A stretch of 12,196 bases of DNA from Pseudomonadales bacterium (GCA_013043915.1 JABEVH010000079.1:1-12196), one strand, 5' to 3'. Positions 1 to 6,461 are shown, counted from the first letter of the stretch. Translations and numbers: made by a program. The notes: generated by a model not told the origin, from the letters alone.

Positions 1-118
1 CCGAGCCTTCAGTAAGGCATCCAGCAACTCACATTCTTCCCGCTCAATGCGATCAACCTCCGCTTTAACACCGTCGCGGCTCATCAGCGCTTGAATAACC
101 TCATCATGCGTCTTCATG
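1..118 (-). CDS. Antitoxin of a type II toxin-antitoxin pair, XRE/HigA-like (partial, 3' end outside window)
   Basis: Only the first 39 codons are inside the window (MKTHDEVIQALMSRDG..., then a Glu/Asp-rich helix ending in LLDALLKAR). This matches the usual N-terminus of HigA-like antitoxins, in which a short acidic helical stretch precedes the helix-turn-helix; the HTH itself would lie beyond the edge. The start at 118 has a very strong ribosome site (AAAGGAGG, spaced 6 nt) located inside the 3' end of the toxin gene, and the two genes overlap by 15 bp, so translation is probably coupled. Toxin-first order is typical of higBA-type loci. The expected role, from the family, is to bind and neutralise the toxin and to repress the shared promoter. 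The call rests on a short segment plus context. Confidence 0.7.
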
Positions 119-436
119 CTTCACCTCCTTTAGTCGGTTCACTGCAACCTCCAACTCACGTAGAGGCGTCCTGTCCGACTTCTTCACAAAGCTGTGCAAT
201 ATAACGATTTTCCTACCTACCAGGGTACAGTAAAACACTCGGGCTATTCCTTCAGCCCCTTTGAGGCGTAGCTCAAACAGCCCATTTCCCATGGCTTTGG
301 TATGTGGCTCTCCCAGATTGGGCCCAACCGCAACCATGCGTCGAGTAAGAACGACATAGCGCGCCGCCAACGCATCAGGGAGTGCCAGAATATCCTCAAG
401 CACAGTCTCACTGTAGTAAGAGATCACATGTTCCAT
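104..436 (-). CDS. RelE/HigB-type toxin (phage-derived Gp49-like family)
   Basis: A protein of about 110 aa with the RelE/HigB fold signature: a central strand pattern around LFELRLKGAEGIARVFYC, then IVILHSFVKKSDRTP with the conserved late Lys/Arg cluster, and a C-terminal helix (LRELEVAVNRLKEV). Proteins of this type are ribosome-dependent mRNA interferases, neutralised by the downstream HTH antitoxin. The frame stays open to a TTG at 472, but I place the start at the ATG at 436: the preceding codons (IHHNIFVIVAA) do not fit the family and would cover a likely operator palindrome. No good Shine-Dalgarno sequence is visible before either start, so the exact start is uncertain. The gene appears intact. 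The family assignment is by pattern only; whether it is active is unknown. Confidence 0.8.
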   Translation of the reverse strand: MEHVISYYSETVLEDILALPDALAARYVVLTRRMVAVGPNLGEPHTKAMGNGLFELRLKGAEGIARVFYCTLVGRKIVILHSFVKKSDRTPLRELEVAVNRLKEVKHEDA

Positions 437-446
437 AGCTGCGACA

Positions 447-462
447 ATAACAAATATGTTAT
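447..462. promoter_or_regulatory. Candidate operator palindrome upstream of the toxin-antitoxin pair
   Basis: A perfect inverted repeat, ATAACA-N4-TGTTAT, lies 11 bp upstream of the toxin ATG on the minus strand. Toxin-antitoxin operons of this class are usually repressed by antitoxin bound to such a palindrome. A weak promoter-like pair (TTGATT at 467-472 and TATTGT at 445-450, 17-bp spacing) overlaps it. The function is inferred. Confidence 0.4.
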
Positions 463-700
463 GATGAATCAATCTATTCTACGGCAATCTATTGTTACGA
501 CAACGATTCTCAGGCTACATCAAGAATTGACTGTTTCAGCCAGTGCGCTGAATATGGAGACTGGCTGCCAAGTCATCTTTACCAGAGTGGAATGGTACTG
601 CTGCTCGAAACATCAGTGGCATAATGTCGCCCTGGCTGTCTTGGAAATCTGACCGCATGTTGCTAGGCTGGCCTAAACAAACTTGCCAGTGGCACATCAC
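463..700. other. Stretch without a recognised gene
   Basis: Short open frames exist on both strands but none has a convincing start, ribosome site or recognisable family. The one structural element is an 8-bp perfect inverted repeat, CAGCCAGT at 537-544 and ACTGGCTG at 560-567, with a 15-nt loop and no T-run, so it is not an obvious terminator. The region sits between a toxin-antitoxin pair and a truncated gene and is probably leftover sequence from rearrangement. Confidence 0.4.
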
Positions 701-1147
701 TCAACTGGGCGGTGACGCCCCCATTACCGACGATGAAGTCAAGGCATTGCGCAGGCTGACTTGTGGATCAGCCCCATCTTTGTCTGCCAGGGCAAGTGCC
801 AACGCCGTTGTCGCCGTAGCCGTTGCCATCGACGGATTCAGGCTATCAACCATTGCACTCGGAATTAGAATCGTAGTTCCACGTTCCTTGGTGGTCTCAT
901 AGATGATATTCATGGCCCGAAGCTGAAGCGCTTCTGGGTGTCCCGCATATATCTCTGCGGCTTCTACAAACTTGCCGGCGATAGCCGCCTCTGCAGACCC
1001 AAGAATAACCCGCGCCTGCTTTTCACGCTCAGCTTGGGCCTGACGCGACATGGCATCCTGCAAAGCAACGGGAAGGGCGACGTCGCGAATCTCAACCGAG
1101 CCTACCGTTATGCCCCAGGGGGCGGTCTTTGCACCGATTGCATTCAT
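701..1147 (-). pseudogene. Stomatin/slipin (SPFH/Band 7) gene, 5'-truncated remnant
   Basis: The encoded sequence is the C-terminal half of a bacterial slipin: WGITVGSVEIRDVALP (end of the SPFH domain), then the Ala/Gln/Glu-rich helix DAMSRQAQAEREKQARV, a long coiled region (SAEAAIAGKFVEAAEIYAGH), and ILIPSAMVDSLNP before the tail. A full slipin is about 250 aa, with an N-terminal membrane hairpin and the first half of the SPFH domain; here homology begins only around residue 6 of the open frame and nothing upstream in the frame resembles the missing part. The ATG at 1147 would therefore be an internal Met, not a true start. Slipins are membrane-anchored scaffold proteins often paired with NfeD, and no NfeD gene is visible here. 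The remnant cannot be membrane-anchored and is most likely non-functional. Confidence 0.8.
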
Positions 1148-1390
1148 GAAAGCTCCCGCAGCTAAACAGCCAGGGGCGCTGTACTGATTGCCGCAAAACC
1201 ACTCCCCAGAAAAGCCTCGGCAATCTGCATCGGTGTGGCACGGCTATAACTAAGTCGGAGGGTTTTCATGGGAAAATATGTGACAACATGGGTCGTTAGG
1301 TTGTCAACATGATTTTTAAAGGGACGAGCTGACAAAAATTATGGCTCTGACCCAGCGCCCGCCAACTGTTCCCCCAGAGGCTACAGACCA
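1148..1390. other. Intergenic junction region upstream of the slipin remnant
   Basis: No gene is recognised. A perfect 7-bp inverted repeat (TGACAAC at 1281-1287, GTTGTCA at 1300-1306) could be a protein site or a mobile-element scar. A 14-codon plus-strand frame at about 1269 has a GGAGG upstream but matches nothing known. The sequence that removed the 5' half of the slipin gene must join near 1147-1165, but I see no transposase or terminal repeat that explains it. Confidence 0.35.
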
Positions 1391-1424
1391 TAAAAAAGGG
1401 CTAGACCGTTAGATCTAACCCTTT
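1391..1424 (-). terminator. Rho-independent terminator after tRNA-Arg
   Basis: Read on the minus strand: an 11-bp stem (AAAGGGTTAGA with TCTAGCCCTTT, one G-U pair), an 8-nt loop, and a run of T. It begins 9 nt after the tRNA-Arg CCA end. Confidence 0.9.
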
Positions 1425-1432
1425 GATTTATA

Positions 1433-1509
1433 TGGCGCGCCCGGAGAGATTCGAACTCCCGACCACCTGGTTCGTAGCCAGGTACTCTATCCAGCTGAGC
1501 TACGGGCGC
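1433..1509 (-). tRNA. tRNA-Arg(ACG)
   Basis: A 77-nt cloverleaf on the minus strand: acceptor GCGCCCG paired with CGGGCGC, D-arm, anticodon stem CCTGG/CCAGG with loop CTACGAA (anticodon ACG), T-loop GTTCGAAT, discriminator G and an encoded CCA. In bacteria this tRNA is read as inosine-CG and decodes CGU, CGC and CGA. Confidence 0.97.
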
Positions 1510-1522
1510 TTTAGCGCTGCGC

Positions 1523-1551
1523 ATTATCAGGATCACGACAGGTTTCGTCAA
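1523..1551 (-). promoter_or_regulatory. Sigma-70 promoter for tRNA-Arg
   Basis: Minus-strand TTGACG (1546-1551), a 17-bp spacer and GATAAT (1523-1528), placing transcription start a few nt upstream of the mature tRNA 5' end at 1509. tRNA-Arg can thus be made independently of tRNA-Ser. Confidence 0.75.
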
Positions 1552-1602
1552 CCTATGTTTTCCTAATTTTGCTCATAAATTTGGCCTACCTGGCCTCAGT
1601 TA

Positions 1603-1693
1603 TGGCGGTGAGGGAGGGATTCGAACCCTCGACACCCTTTTGAGGTGTACTCCCTTAGCAGGGGAGCGCCTTCGGCCTCTCGGCCACCTCACC
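1603..1693 (-). tRNA. tRNA-Ser(GCT)
   Basis: A 91-nt class II tRNA on the minus strand: acceptor GGTGAGG/CCTCACC, anticodon stem CTCCC/GGGAG with loop CTGCTAA (anticodon GCT), a long variable arm (ACACCTC...GGGTGT), T-loop GTTCGAAT and an encoded CCA. It decodes AGC and AGU. Confidence 0.97.
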
Positions 1694-1707
1694 TCGCAGA
1701 GCGCGAG

Positions 1708-1735
1708 ATGATACCACGTTCAGCATTTCTGAAAA
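1708..1735 (-). promoter_or_regulatory. Probable promoter for tRNA-Ser
   Basis: Minus-strand TTTTCA (1730-1735), a 16-bp spacer and TATCAT (1708-1713), followed by a GC-rich discriminator (CTCGCGCTC) of the kind seen at stringently controlled stable-RNA promoters. It lies 15 bp before the mature tRNA end. Confidence 0.6.
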
Positions 1736-1775
1736 GAGGCAGATGGAAATTTTCCTGAGATTATTGGTAATTCCA

Positions 1776-1799
1776 TGATGTAAGCATTTGCTTACATCA
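1776..1799 (+). promoter_or_regulatory. GacA/LetA-type upstream activating box
   Basis: A perfect palindrome with 10-bp arms (TGATGTAAGC and GCTTACATCA around ATTT). Its core at 1779-1796 is exactly TGTAAG-N6-CTTACA, the established upstream activating sequence bound by GacA-family response regulators in front of rsmX/Y/Z genes. Its centre lies about 87 bp before the predicted start of the small RNA at about 1875. Confidence 0.9.
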
Positions 1800-1817
1800 G
1801 TAAACGAAAATTACTGA
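1797..1817. promoter_or_regulatory. Second palindrome abutting the GacA box
   Basis: A perfect 7-bp inverted repeat (TCAGTAA and TTACTGA with a 7-nt A-rich centre) shares 3 bp with the right end of the GacA palindrome. It could bind a second regulator of the small-RNA promoter. No known consensus is recognised. Confidence 0.3.
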
Positions 1818-1862
1818 CAGCGCTTGGGTTAGTTTACGCATGCTTTACCTACAACAACATTG

Positions 1863-1868
1863 CATAAT
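1863..1868 (+). promoter_or_regulatory. -10 element of the Rsm small-RNA promoter
   Basis: CATAAT lies 7 nt before the predicted start near 1875. The -35 region is poor (TGCTTT at 1841-1846, 16-bp spacing), as expected of a promoter that depends on an activator at the upstream GacA box. Confidence 0.6.
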
Positions 1869-1874
1869 CAGTTC

Positions 1875-1988
1875 ACAGGACGGGCATGAAGCCACGAGGC
1901 ACAGGGGCACATGGAATGTGTAGTGTCGGTCCTTCATGGATGAAGATAGGGAGCAGCGGCGCTAGGCAGGAGCCACGCCGCTTTTTTT
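1875..1988 (+). ncRNA. Rsm/Csr-type small RNA that sequesters CsrA (RsmX/Y/Z-like)
   Basis: An RNA of about 114 nt bounded by a GacA-dependent type of promoter and a strong terminator. It carries five GGA motifs, the CsrA/RsmA recognition triplet, and three are displayed in hairpin loops: CACAT-GGA-ATGTG (1908-1920), CTTCA-TGGA-TGAAG (1932-1945) and GGC-AGGA-GCC (1965-1974, nested in the terminator stem). Another is near the 5' end (CAGGAC, 1877-1881) and another in the single-stranded linker ATAGGGAGC (1946-1954). The length, spacing and architecture are those of Gac-controlled RsmX/Y/Z RNAs, which titrate CsrA and so release its mRNA targets. It is unusual in lying next to csrA itself, convergent with it. 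Which named family member it is cannot be told from the sequence alone. The 5' end is inferred from the -10 box. Confidence 0.88.
1955..1988 (+). terminator. Terminator of the Rsm small RNA
   Basis: A 7-bp perfect stem AGCGGCG/CGCCGCT, with an inner GGC/GCC stem displaying an AGGA loop, followed by seven T. The terminator hairpin doubles as a CsrA-binding hairpin. Confidence 0.95.
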
Positions 1989-2079
1989 CTAACTTTTAAG
2001 TGTGAGACGTAAGCATAAAAACCACCCAGCCCACCACCTGCATGATGCGCTTATTCAGGGTGCCACTCAAAATTTCGAT

Positions 2080-2277
2080 TTAGTCAACAATGTCCTGGTG
2101 CTCAGCCGTACCCTTCTCTCGCTGGATACGCTGGTATATTTCTTCACGATGTACAGCAACATCCTTAGGCGCGTTAACACCAATACGCACCTGATTGCCC
2201 TTCACACCTAGCACCGTAACAGTAACTTCGTCCCCCACCATCAGAGTCTCTCCAACTCTGCGGGTCAAAATAAGCAT
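2080..2277 (-). CDS. csrA: Carbon storage regulator / RNA-binding translational regulator CsrA (RsmA)
   Basis: A 65-aa protein with the complete CsrA family sequence from MLILTRRVGETL to HREEIYQRIQ, including the RNA-contact residues Leu4 and Arg44. CsrA homodimers bind GGA-containing hairpins in mRNA leaders to block or stabilise translation, and are titrated by RNAs such as the one encoded just downstream on the other strand. The start is the ATG at 2277 with GAGGAG upstream; an in-frame upstream Met is not the family start. The leader shows GGA in GAGGGACGAGGAG overlapping the ribosome site and in CAGGAT further up, so autorepression is plausible. An imperfect hairpin (2317-2343) lies in the lysC-csrA gap. 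No strong terminator is visible after csrA, so its transcript may run antisense through the small-RNA gene towards the tRNAs. Confidence 0.97.
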   Translation of the reverse strand: MLILTRRVGETLMVGDEVTVTVLGVKGNQVRIGVNAPKDVAVHREEIYQRIQREKGTAEHQDIVD

Positions 2278-2409
2278 GGTAATCTCCTCGTCCCTCGTTG
2301 ATCGATCATCCTGAAGCAATAACTGCCCTCAGGTTCAGTATTGACCAGTCCGCCTAAAATAACAGGCCTTCTCGCCCGAAATTACGTTAGATTTTTGTAC
2401 ATCCTTCTA

Positions 2410-2901
2410 TTATTCAACAGCTGCCGGCGCATCCAGATTAAATTCCGTATGCAGGGCACGCACGGCCAGCTCCATATACTTCTCTTGCAAGACCACTGAA
2501 ATCTTGATTTCTGACGTGGAAATCATCTGAATATTGATATTCTCACGCGCCAATGTGGCAAACATCTGACTGGCCACGCCAGCATGGGAGCGCATGCCTA
2601 CCCCGACCAGCGATACCTTGGCAATACGGTCATCACCGCTGACTTCACGCGCACCGATTTCTTTGGCGATTGTCTCTAATATACCCATCACCTTCCGGTA
2701 ATCATTACGATGCACCGTAAAAGTAAAATCCGTGGTGTTATCTGCAGCTACATTCTGCACAATCATGTCGATTTCGACATTAGCTTCCCCCACAGGCCCC
2801 AGAATGCGGTAGGCAATACCTGGAATATCCGGCACACCGCGCACGGTCAGTTTGGCTTCATCACGATTAAATGCAATCCCAGAAATGACGGGTTGTTCCA
2901 T
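2410..2901 (-). other. Possible internal translation product: aspartokinase beta subunit
   Basis: An in-frame ATG with its own GAGG ribosome site would yield the ACT-domain half of LysC alone (163 aa). The alignment of this Met with known beta-subunit starts is from memory of the family; production here is inferred. Confidence 0.4.
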
Positions 2902-3645
2902 AGTATCCTCGGCATCAACGGTAATCAGGGTTCCCTCTCCCCCCTCCTTAAAGCTGGACAGCACACGCAAGGGAACATTGTACTTGCCTGCAAACTCCAC
3001 CGATCGTATCTGCAAGACCTTGGAGCCCAGACTGGCCATCTCCAGCATTTCTTCAAACGTAATGCGATCAAGCCGTCTGGCTTCAGGCACCACGCGGGGA
3101 TCCGTGGTATAAACGCCATCCACATCGGTATATATTTGGCACTCATCAGCTTTTAAAGCAGCAGCCAGAGCCACACCGGTCGTATCAGAGCCGCCGCGCC
3201 CCAAGGTCGTGACGTTACCTTCCGCATCCACCCCCTGAAAACCCGCAACAACAACGACGCGCCCAGCCGCTAAGTCAGCACGCATACGCGCATCATCAAT
3301 ATGCTCAATACGGGCTTTGGTATATGACCGATCGGTTGTGATAGCTACCTGACCACCGGTATAGGAACGCGACGGCACACCTACAGACTGCAAGGCCATT
3401 GCCAGCAAGGCAATCGTCACCTGTTCGCCCGTGCATACCATCTGATCGAGTTCTCTGGGATCCGGATCAGAGGTAATCGCTTGAGCCAACGCGATCAACC
3501 GGTTGGTCTCTCCGCTCATGGCCGATACCACCACCACCAAGTCATGTCCCTGTTCACGCCAGCGTTTAACGCGCTCTGCCACTGCCAGAATGCGCTCAGG
3601 CGTTCCCACCGATGTACCACCGTATTTCTGAACGATCAATGCCAT
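2410..3645 (-). CDS. lysC: Aspartate kinase (aspartokinase)
   Basis: A 411-aa cytoplasmic enzyme phosphorylating aspartate in the first step towards lysine, threonine, methionine and diaminopimelate. Amino-acid kinase domain: KYGGTSV at 7-13, GRGGSDTT at 149-156 and TDVDGVYTTDPR at 173-184. Two ACT domains follow from about residue 265, the usual site of lysine/threonine feedback. Full length for the Pseudomonas-type enzyme. The start is the ATG at 3645 with AGGT upstream. An in-frame ATG at 2901 (residue 249, MEQPVISG) has GAGG about 8 nt before it and lies where alpha/beta-type aspartokinases start a separate regulatory beta subunit, so a second 163-aa product (2410-2901) is possible. The gap to alaS is 49 bp, suggesting co-transcription. 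Confidence 0.97.
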   Translation of the reverse strand: MALIVQKYGGTSVGTPERILAVAERVKRWREQGHDLVVVVSAMSGETNRLIALAQAITSDPDPRELDQMVCTGEQVTIALLAMALQSVGVPSRSYTGGQVAITTDRSYTKARIEHIDDARMRADLAAGRVVVVAGFQGVDAEGNVTTLGRGGSDTTGVALAAALKADECQIYTDVDGVYTTDPRVVPEARRLDRITFEEMLEMASLGSKVLQIRSVEFAGKYNVPLRVLSSFKEGGEGTLITVDAEDTMEQPVISGIAFNRDEAKLTVRGVPDIPGIAYRILGPVGEANVEIDMIVQNVAADNTTDFTFTVHRNDYRKVMGILETIAKEIGAREVSGDDRIAKVSLVGVGMRSHAGVASQMFATLARENINIQMISTSEIKISVVLQEKYMELAVRALHTEFNLDAPAAVE

Positions 3646-3694
3646 GATAAAATTTTTACCTGTAAAATTGACACCAAGTTAGCCAACGTTCGTT

Positions 3695-6328
3695 TCATCC
3701 GACCAGCCTAGCCTTGCAATAAGCCTCCACCGACGCCAGAACAGCCGGCAGTGCCTGGACATCTTGTCCACCTCCTTGCGCCATGTCCGGTCGTCCGCCG
3801 CCCTTCCCGCCCAGTTTGATCGCCAACTCACTAACCAGATCACCCGCTCGCAATTGGCCATGCAAATCCTTGCTGACTCCCGCCAACAAGCTGATCTGCT
3901 GTTCATGCACCGTGGCTAACACAACCACCGAGGACCCCAGTCGCTCACGCAAACTGTCATAGGCCTCACGCAAGGCTTTAGCATTGCTGCCTGGCATATT
4001 GACCACCAGCAATTTTACCTCACCTAAAGACTTGGCCTGTTGCAGTAGATCAATCGTTGCGGCACGACTCAAGGACTGCTGAGCACGCTCAAGATTTTTT
4101 TCCAGTTCGCGCATACGTTCCAGCATTTGCTTGAGACGTTCCTCCATACGTGCACGTGGTACTTTCAGATCACGAGCCAATCCATTGAGTTGCTCCTCAG
4201 CCTCTTGTGCTTGATCAACAGCCAATAAACCACATACCGCTTCGATACGCCTTACTCCGGCGGCCACGCCTGACTCTGAGGTAATCCGAAAATAGCCGAT
4301 ATCGCCAGTACGCCGTACATGCGTCCCACCACAAAGTTCCTTAGAGAACTCTGCTTCTCCCATACTCAGTACACGCACCTCATCGCCATATTTTTCGCCA
4401 AACAGGGCCATGGCACCATGAGCTTTGGCCTCGCTGGGCGTCATCAGCTCGGTGCGCACTTCTGTATTGGCCATAATTTCCTGATTGACACGACGAGCTA
4501 CAGCGCACAACTCTGCGGGCGTCAACGGTTGCGGATGGGAAATATCAAAGCGAAGGTAATCCCCTGCCACCAAAGAGCCTTGCTGCGTGATATGCTTACC
4601 TAAGCATTCGCGCAAGGCAGCATGCAACAGATGCGTGGCCGAATGATGCGCGCGCAGGCGCTGGCGTAAAGATATATCAATGCGGGCCTGCAGGGCATCC
4701 CCCACACGCAGGCTACCTTCAACCAATCGCCCATGGTGTATATGCAGCTGACCTTGTTTGGTCGTGTCCGCTACTTCAAAACGCACCCCCACGGCCTCAA
4801 GGATGCCGCAATCTCCATTCTGTCCACCCGAGCGAGCATAAAAGGGGGTGATATCCAGCAACACCAAGGCCTCATCACCTGCTTGCAGGACATCCGTAGC
4901 CGCTCCATCTCGATACATAGCCACGACACGTACGGCATCCTCGTCACGATCATAGCCTGTAAAGCTAGTCTCGCCCTCCTGTCGAATCAGGCTGTTGTAA
5001 TCAACAGCAAAATGAGCATGGGCACGCGAACGTAATCGCTGCTCCTGCAAGGCTACTTCAAAGCCCTCCATATCCAGCGTCAAACCACGCTCCCTAGCTA
5101 CATCAGCCGTCAGATCAGGAGGAAAGCCGTAAGTATCGGCCAGGGTAAATACCACCCCCCCTGGAATCAGCGTTCCTGTCAGCCCTGCTATGGACTGTTC
5201 CATGACCTTAAGTCCGTTCTCCAAGGTGTGGGCAAACTGTTCTTCTTCTGCCTGCAAGGCACGCATGATGTCATCCTGGCGGTTCTGCAGCTCAGGATAG
5301 GCCCCACCCATAATTTCCACCAAGGCCGGCACCAGCGCGTGAAAAAATGGTTGGCGAGCTCCGAGCTTGTTGCCGTGACGACAAGCACGACGAATGATGC
5401 GCCTTAACACATAGCCACGGCCTTCATTAGAAGGCAACACGCCATCTGCCACTAAAAAGGCACAGGAACGAATATGATCGGCAATGACACGAATCGATGC
5501 CTGACCTTCGTCCTGAATGCCAAGCTGCACTGCGGTAGCTGCACGCAAATGCAAGAACAAATCGATATCGTAATTGGAGTGTACGCCCTGCAGAACGGCC
5601 GTGATACGTTCTAGTCCCATGCCTGTATCTACCGAAGGGGCAGGCAGAGGATGCAACACCCCGTCTGCTGTACGGTTAAACTGCATGAAAACATTATTCC
5701 ATATCTCGATATAACGATCACCATCTTCATCAGGCGACCCTGGAGGTCCTCCAGCCACCTCAGGACCATGATCATAAAAAATCTCGGTACAGGGGCCGCA
5801 AGGCCCCGTGTCTCCCATCGCCCAGAAGTTATCCGAGGCATAGAGTGCTCCCTTATTGTCGCCGATACGCACGATACGCTCAGCAGGAACCCCTATCTCT
5901 CGCTCCCAAATACGGTAGGCCTCATCATCTGTGGCATAAACCGTCACCCATAACTTCTCGGCGGGCAAAGCCAACCAGGCCTTGCCCGTCAGGAAATTCC
6001 AAGCAAAGTGAATAGCATCACGTTTAAAATAATCACCAAAGCTGAAGTTACCCAGCATTTCAAAAAACGTATGATGCCGCGCCGTATACCCGACGTTATC
6101 CAGGTCATTATGTTTGCCGCCAGCGCGCACACATTTTTGCGAAGAAACAGCACGATGGTAGGGGCGCTTTTCCAGTCCCAAAAAACAATCCTTGAACTGA
6201 TTCATTCCGGCATTGGTAAACAGGAGCGTAGGATCATCAGCCGGCACCAGCGAACTTGAAGCTACACGCGTATGCCCCTGACCCGCAAAATAATTCAGGA
6301 AAGCCTCACGGACTTGCGCGCTCTTCAT
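3695..6328 (-). CDS. alaS: Alanine-tRNA ligase
   Basis: An 877-aa class II synthetase, full length. It charges tRNA-Ala and clears mischarged Ser/Gly-tRNA-Ala. The catalytic domain occupies roughly residues 1-250 (TNAGMNQFKD motif near 38-47, VDTGMGLER near 233-241). The tRNA-recognition helices follow to about 460. The editing domain contains the zinc-type motif HSATH (His562, His566) and CGGTH (Cys666, His670), the same positions as in E. coli. A coiled region near 720-760 leads to the C-Ala domain, which has the Gly-rich GGKGGGRPDMAQGGG motif near the end. The start is the ATG at 6328 with GAGAGGGTAGGG upstream. A transposon sits about 100 bp upstream in the same orientation. No recX or recA precedes it, unlike in many relatives, where recA-recX-alaS is common. 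Confidence 0.98.
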   Translation of the reverse strand: MKSAQVREAFLNYFAGQGHTRVASSSLVPADDPTLLFTNAGMNQFKDCFLGLEKRPYHRAVSSQKCVRAGGKHNDLDNVGYTARHHTFFEMLGNFSFGDYFKRDAIHFAWNFLTGKAWLALPAEKLWVTVYATDDEAYRIWEREIGVPAERIVRIGDNKGALYASDNFWAMGDTGPCGPCTEIFYDHGPEVAGGPPGSPDEDGDRYIEIWNNVFMQFNRTADGVLHPLPAPSVDTGMGLERITAVLQGVHSNYDIDLFLHLRAATAVQLGIQDEGQASIRVIADHIRSCAFLVADGVLPSNEGRGYVLRRIIRRACRHGNKLGARQPFFHALVPALVEIMGGAYPELQNRQDDIMRALQAEEEQFAHTLENGLKVMEQSIAGLTGTLIPGGVVFTLADTYGFPPDLTADVARERGLTLDMEGFEVALQEQRLRSRAHAHFAVDYNSLIRQEGETSFTGYDRDEDAVRVVAMYRDGAATDVLQAGDEALVLLDITPFYARSGGQNGDCGILEAVGVRFEVADTTKQGQLHIHHGRLVEGSLRVGDALQARIDISLRQRLRAHHSATHLLHAALRECLGKHITQQGSLVAGDYLRFDISHPQPLTPAELCAVARRVNQEIMANTEVRTELMTPSEAKAHGAMALFGEKYGDEVRVLSMGEAEFSKELCGGTHVRRTGDIGYFRITSESGVAAGVRRIEAVCGLLAVDQAQEAEEQLNGLARDLKVPRARMEERLKQMLERMRELEKNLERAQQSLSRAATIDLLQQAKSLGEVKLLVVNMPGSNAKALREAYDSLRERLGSSVVVLATVHEQQISLLAGVSKDLHGQLRAGDLVSELAIKLGGKGGGRPDMAQGGGQDVQALPAVLASVEAYCKARLVG

Positions 6329-6342
6329 ACCCTACCCTCTCA

Positions 6343-6367
6343 CCAACCTGACAAGGGTTGGAGTATA
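6343..6367 (-). promoter_or_regulatory. alaS promoter -10 with a palindrome over the predicted start site
   Basis: TATACT at 6362-6367 is a good -10; no convincing -35 is seen. The predicted start (about 6355) falls inside a perfect 6-bp inverted repeat CCAACC-N7-GGTTGG at 6343-6361. In E. coli, alanyl-tRNA synthetase represses its own gene by binding a palindrome flanking the start site, so this could be a similar site; it could also form an RNA hairpin just before the ribosome site. Confidence 0.45.
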
Positions 6368-6423
6368 ACGCGAATCTTCGTAATACGGCAGATGCTGACA
6401 TACAGACTATCGATGCTGTTCGA

Positions 6424-6431
6424 AGAAAATC
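6424..6431. repeat. Target site duplication, left copy
   Basis: AGAAAATC directly abuts the left terminal repeat and is repeated exactly at 9160-9167. An 8-bp duplication is the rule for ISL3-family elements. Confidence 0.95.
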
Positions 6432-6453
6432 GGGTATCCGTAATCTGTGATTG
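6432..6453 (+). repeat. Left terminal inverted repeat of the ISL3 element
   Basis: Begins GGGTATCCGTAATCT and ends TTG. It matches the reverse complement of 9138-9159 at 18 of 22 positions, including an uninterrupted 9-bp block CCGTAATCT. It lies 8 bp beyond the transposase stop codon. Confidence 0.93.
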
Positions 6454-6461
6454 AAAAGGCG

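Noticed and set aside
302..652. Plus-strand 116-codon frame
   Set aside because: It overlaps the toxin gene antisense, has no ribosome site, and its composition (many Cys, His, Trp) looks like shadow translation.
624..902. Plus-strand 92-codon frame opposite the slipin remnant
   Set aside because: The opposite strand carries recognisable slipin sequence; this is its antisense shadow.
1269..1313. Plus-strand 14-codon peptide with an upstream GGAGG
   Set aside because: Too short to support, no recognisable family, and it contains the inverted repeat that better explains the sequence.
1389..1402. Motif CATAAAAAAGGGCT shared by the terminators of tRNA-Arg and tRNA-Pro (also near 10091)
   Set aside because: Both are stem-plus-U-run terminators with similar needs; the rest of the hairpins differ, so this is not a dispersed repeat.
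2710..3156. Plus-strand 148-codon frame within lysC
   Set aside because: Antisense shadow of lysC, with no start signals.
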